From positions 12 through 44,793 of the forward strand of contig CACSIL010000009.1 of NCBI GenBank assembly GCA_902705825.1: 44,782 bases of DNA, read 5' to 3'. The notes beneath the pieces are model-generated. The model saw nothing but the letters and a program-made list of their open reading frames with translations, had not been told where the DNA came from and ran no database searches. The DNA comes from Halioglobus japonicus (GTDB taxonomy: Bacteria > Pseudomonadota > Gammaproteobacteria > Pseudomonadales > Halieaceae). Positions within the stretch are counted from its first letter, which is position 1; the number at the start of each line of letters is the position of its first letter. Position numbers and translations under genes: made by a program. This document shows positions 43,744 to 44,782 of this stretch, in pieces.

Positions 43744-44584
43744 GGTACTGCCAAGTTAACTCCCCGAAATTGATAGAATCGGCGGATGAATACATATAAG
43801 CGCCACCGATTCCGGCTAGGCGCCCCCCGCCAGATATCATCAGTTACGCCGTCTGGCTCTACTATCGTTTTAATCTCAGCCACCGAGACATTGAAGATAT
43901 TCTCGCTGAGCGGGGGCTTGTTGTGTCCAGAGAATCCATCTGCCTCGGGTACCCAAAGCAATCGCTGCGCTCATGGGGCAGGCTCTGCATCAAATTCGGA
44001 GCCATCTATGCCCGCCGATTGAAGAGGAAGCATCGAGGCTGTGGCGATACCTTCTACATCGATGAAGTCTTCGCCGGTGTGCCGAGCCATTCTGATCATC
44101 GGCAAGCAGCATTACCTGTGGCGGGCTGTCGATCAGGATGGCGAAGTTGTTGATGTGCATCTTCAGACAAAAAGAGATGGTGTTGCTGCGAAGCGCTTCC
44201 TCAAACGCCTATTGCGATCACATGGCAGTCAACCCAGGAAGATCGTGGCGGAGAAGCTGCGCAGTTATGGTGTCGCGCATCGGGAGTTGATACCAGGCAC
44301 GATCCACAGTACTCAGCAGTATGAGAATAATCGGGCTGAGAAATCTCATGAAGCGACTCGGGCTAGGGAGCGAGGTATGCGAAAGTTCAAATCTGTCAGG
44401 CAGGCTCAGAGATTTTTGGGAGTTCATGCAGCGGTCTCAAATTTATTCAACCTGGGCAGGCACTTGGTCGGCGCTCAACATTACCGTGATATCAGGATAA
44501 GTGCGTTCGGTGAGTGGAGTAGGGCGGCTGCTTGATTTAGAATGCCTATTTATCGAGGTCCCGAGAAGTTAATTTGTCGATACC
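43744..44584 (+). mobile_element. IS6-type element, copy F (inactive)
   Basis: 841 bp with both ends: left GGTACTGCCAAGTTAACTCC, right AAGTTAATTTGTCGATACC. It lacks the 23-bp insertion of B-E but has others: about 14 bp near the start, about 36 bp around codon 55, and a GCCGGTGTGCCG-containing one just after the first catalytic Asp (YIDEVF). The second Asp is lost (IVAEKL instead of IVTDKL). The C-terminal part NNRAEKSHEATRARERGMRK is in frame and shows the ancestral sequence at the 23-bp site. No target duplication. Confidence 0.85.
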
Positions 44585-44705
44585 CTGGTCAGGGTTCAGC
44601 ACTATCGGGATCTGAGGATAAGCGCGTTCATTGGATGGAGAAGCGCAGTGGCTTGAAACCTGAGGCTAGATTTCCCTAATCCCGAGGAGTTAACTTGGCA
44701 GAACC
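44585..44705 (+). mobile_element. IS6-type 3' fragment, copy G
   Basis: It starts at the right end of F inside the transposase (LVRVQHYRDLRISAF), reaches the C-terminal stop and ends GTTAACTTGGCAGAACC. It mirrors the B/B' arrangement at 26172: a full copy joined to the 3' end of another. Confidence 0.8.
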
Positions 44706-44782
44706 TACCAGCAGGCTGAGGACCAGTGCCGACAGTGTCGCGATCTGGGCGGTGGCGAGCCGAACGACGTCTTTTGTCTCGG
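44706..44782 (-). pseudogene. Fragment of a DUF4239-like membrane protein, interrupted by IS6
   Basis: The minus strand reads ETKDVVRLATAQIATLSALV followed by LSLLVG, an amphipathic-plus-TM segment closely like the first conserved helix of DUF4239 (bestrophin-like) proteins. The frame then enters the terminal repeat of IS6 fragment G, so the part encoded to the left is missing. Only about 25 codons are visible and the rest lies outside the window. Confidence 0.4.

Overview
The window looks like a chromosomal segment of a marine gammaproteobacterium, probably of the Cellvibrionales/Halieaceae-Spongiibacteraceae sphere. This is inferred from the mix of a Bat aerotolerance operon, a 1.6 kDa-residue-class NAD-glutamate dehydrogenase, ribosome modulation factor, a uronate-polysaccharide locus, a PEP-CTERM-type exported protein and IS6/IS3/IS110 debris. 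No rRNA or tRNA gene and no CRISPR array was seen.

Region 1 (1-13.9 kb) is core-like and compact. A minus-strand operon runs moxR - DUF58 - DUF4381 - batA-like VWA - batB/batC fusion - batD, and the last gene leaves the window at base 1. It is divergent from a large NAD-dependent glutamate dehydrogenase gene, which is followed by an EXPERA/TMEM97-like membrane protein, a UPF0114 (YqhA) protein, rmf and a PhnA/YjdM zinc-ribbon protein. Region 2 (14-15.5 kb) holds an unrecognised 352-aa gene and a 326-bp, MITE-like deletion derivative of an IS6-type element.

Region 3 (15.5-23.65 kb) is an unsaturated-uronate utilisation locus. On the minus strand are a TetR regulator, a cytoplasmic GH105-type unsaturated uronyl hydrolase and a GPH symporter. 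On the plus strand are KduI, a TIM-barrel isomerase, KduD and a large lipoprotein of uncharacterised family that may act on the polysaccharide. A perfect 18-bp palindrome sits between the divergent arms. The next gene of the locus, an exported protein, is cut after 34 codons at a 27-bp repeat. A second copy of that repeat lies 1.4 kb on, and between the two sits a choice-of-anchor A / PEP-CTERM-like gene with a near-perfect sigma-54 promoter.

Region 4 (25.1-38.95 kb) is an IS-riddled island carrying five uncharacterised genes in one orientation. The first three form an overlapping operon: a 3-TM membrane protein, a soluble alpha-repeat protein with a ~55-residue period, and a lipoprotein. After a dead IS6 copy come a 1340-aa eight-TM protein with two Cache-like periplasmic modules and a P-loop-less ATPase-like/winged-helix/2-TM protein. 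This cluster is the best candidate for an undescribed system, most likely envelope sensing/signalling (inference). It is followed by an IS110 fragment, an IS3 element with a predicted -1 frameshift site, and another IS6 copy that has truncated a crotonase gene.

Region 5 (39-44.8 kb) has a DUF2339 membrane protein, a lipoprotein with a C39-like cysteine-peptidase signature, and more IS6 copies. A DUF4239-like membrane protein is interrupted at the right edge. Altogether eight IS6-type copies or fragments occur, all in plus orientation. They fall into two lineages marked by different small insertions.
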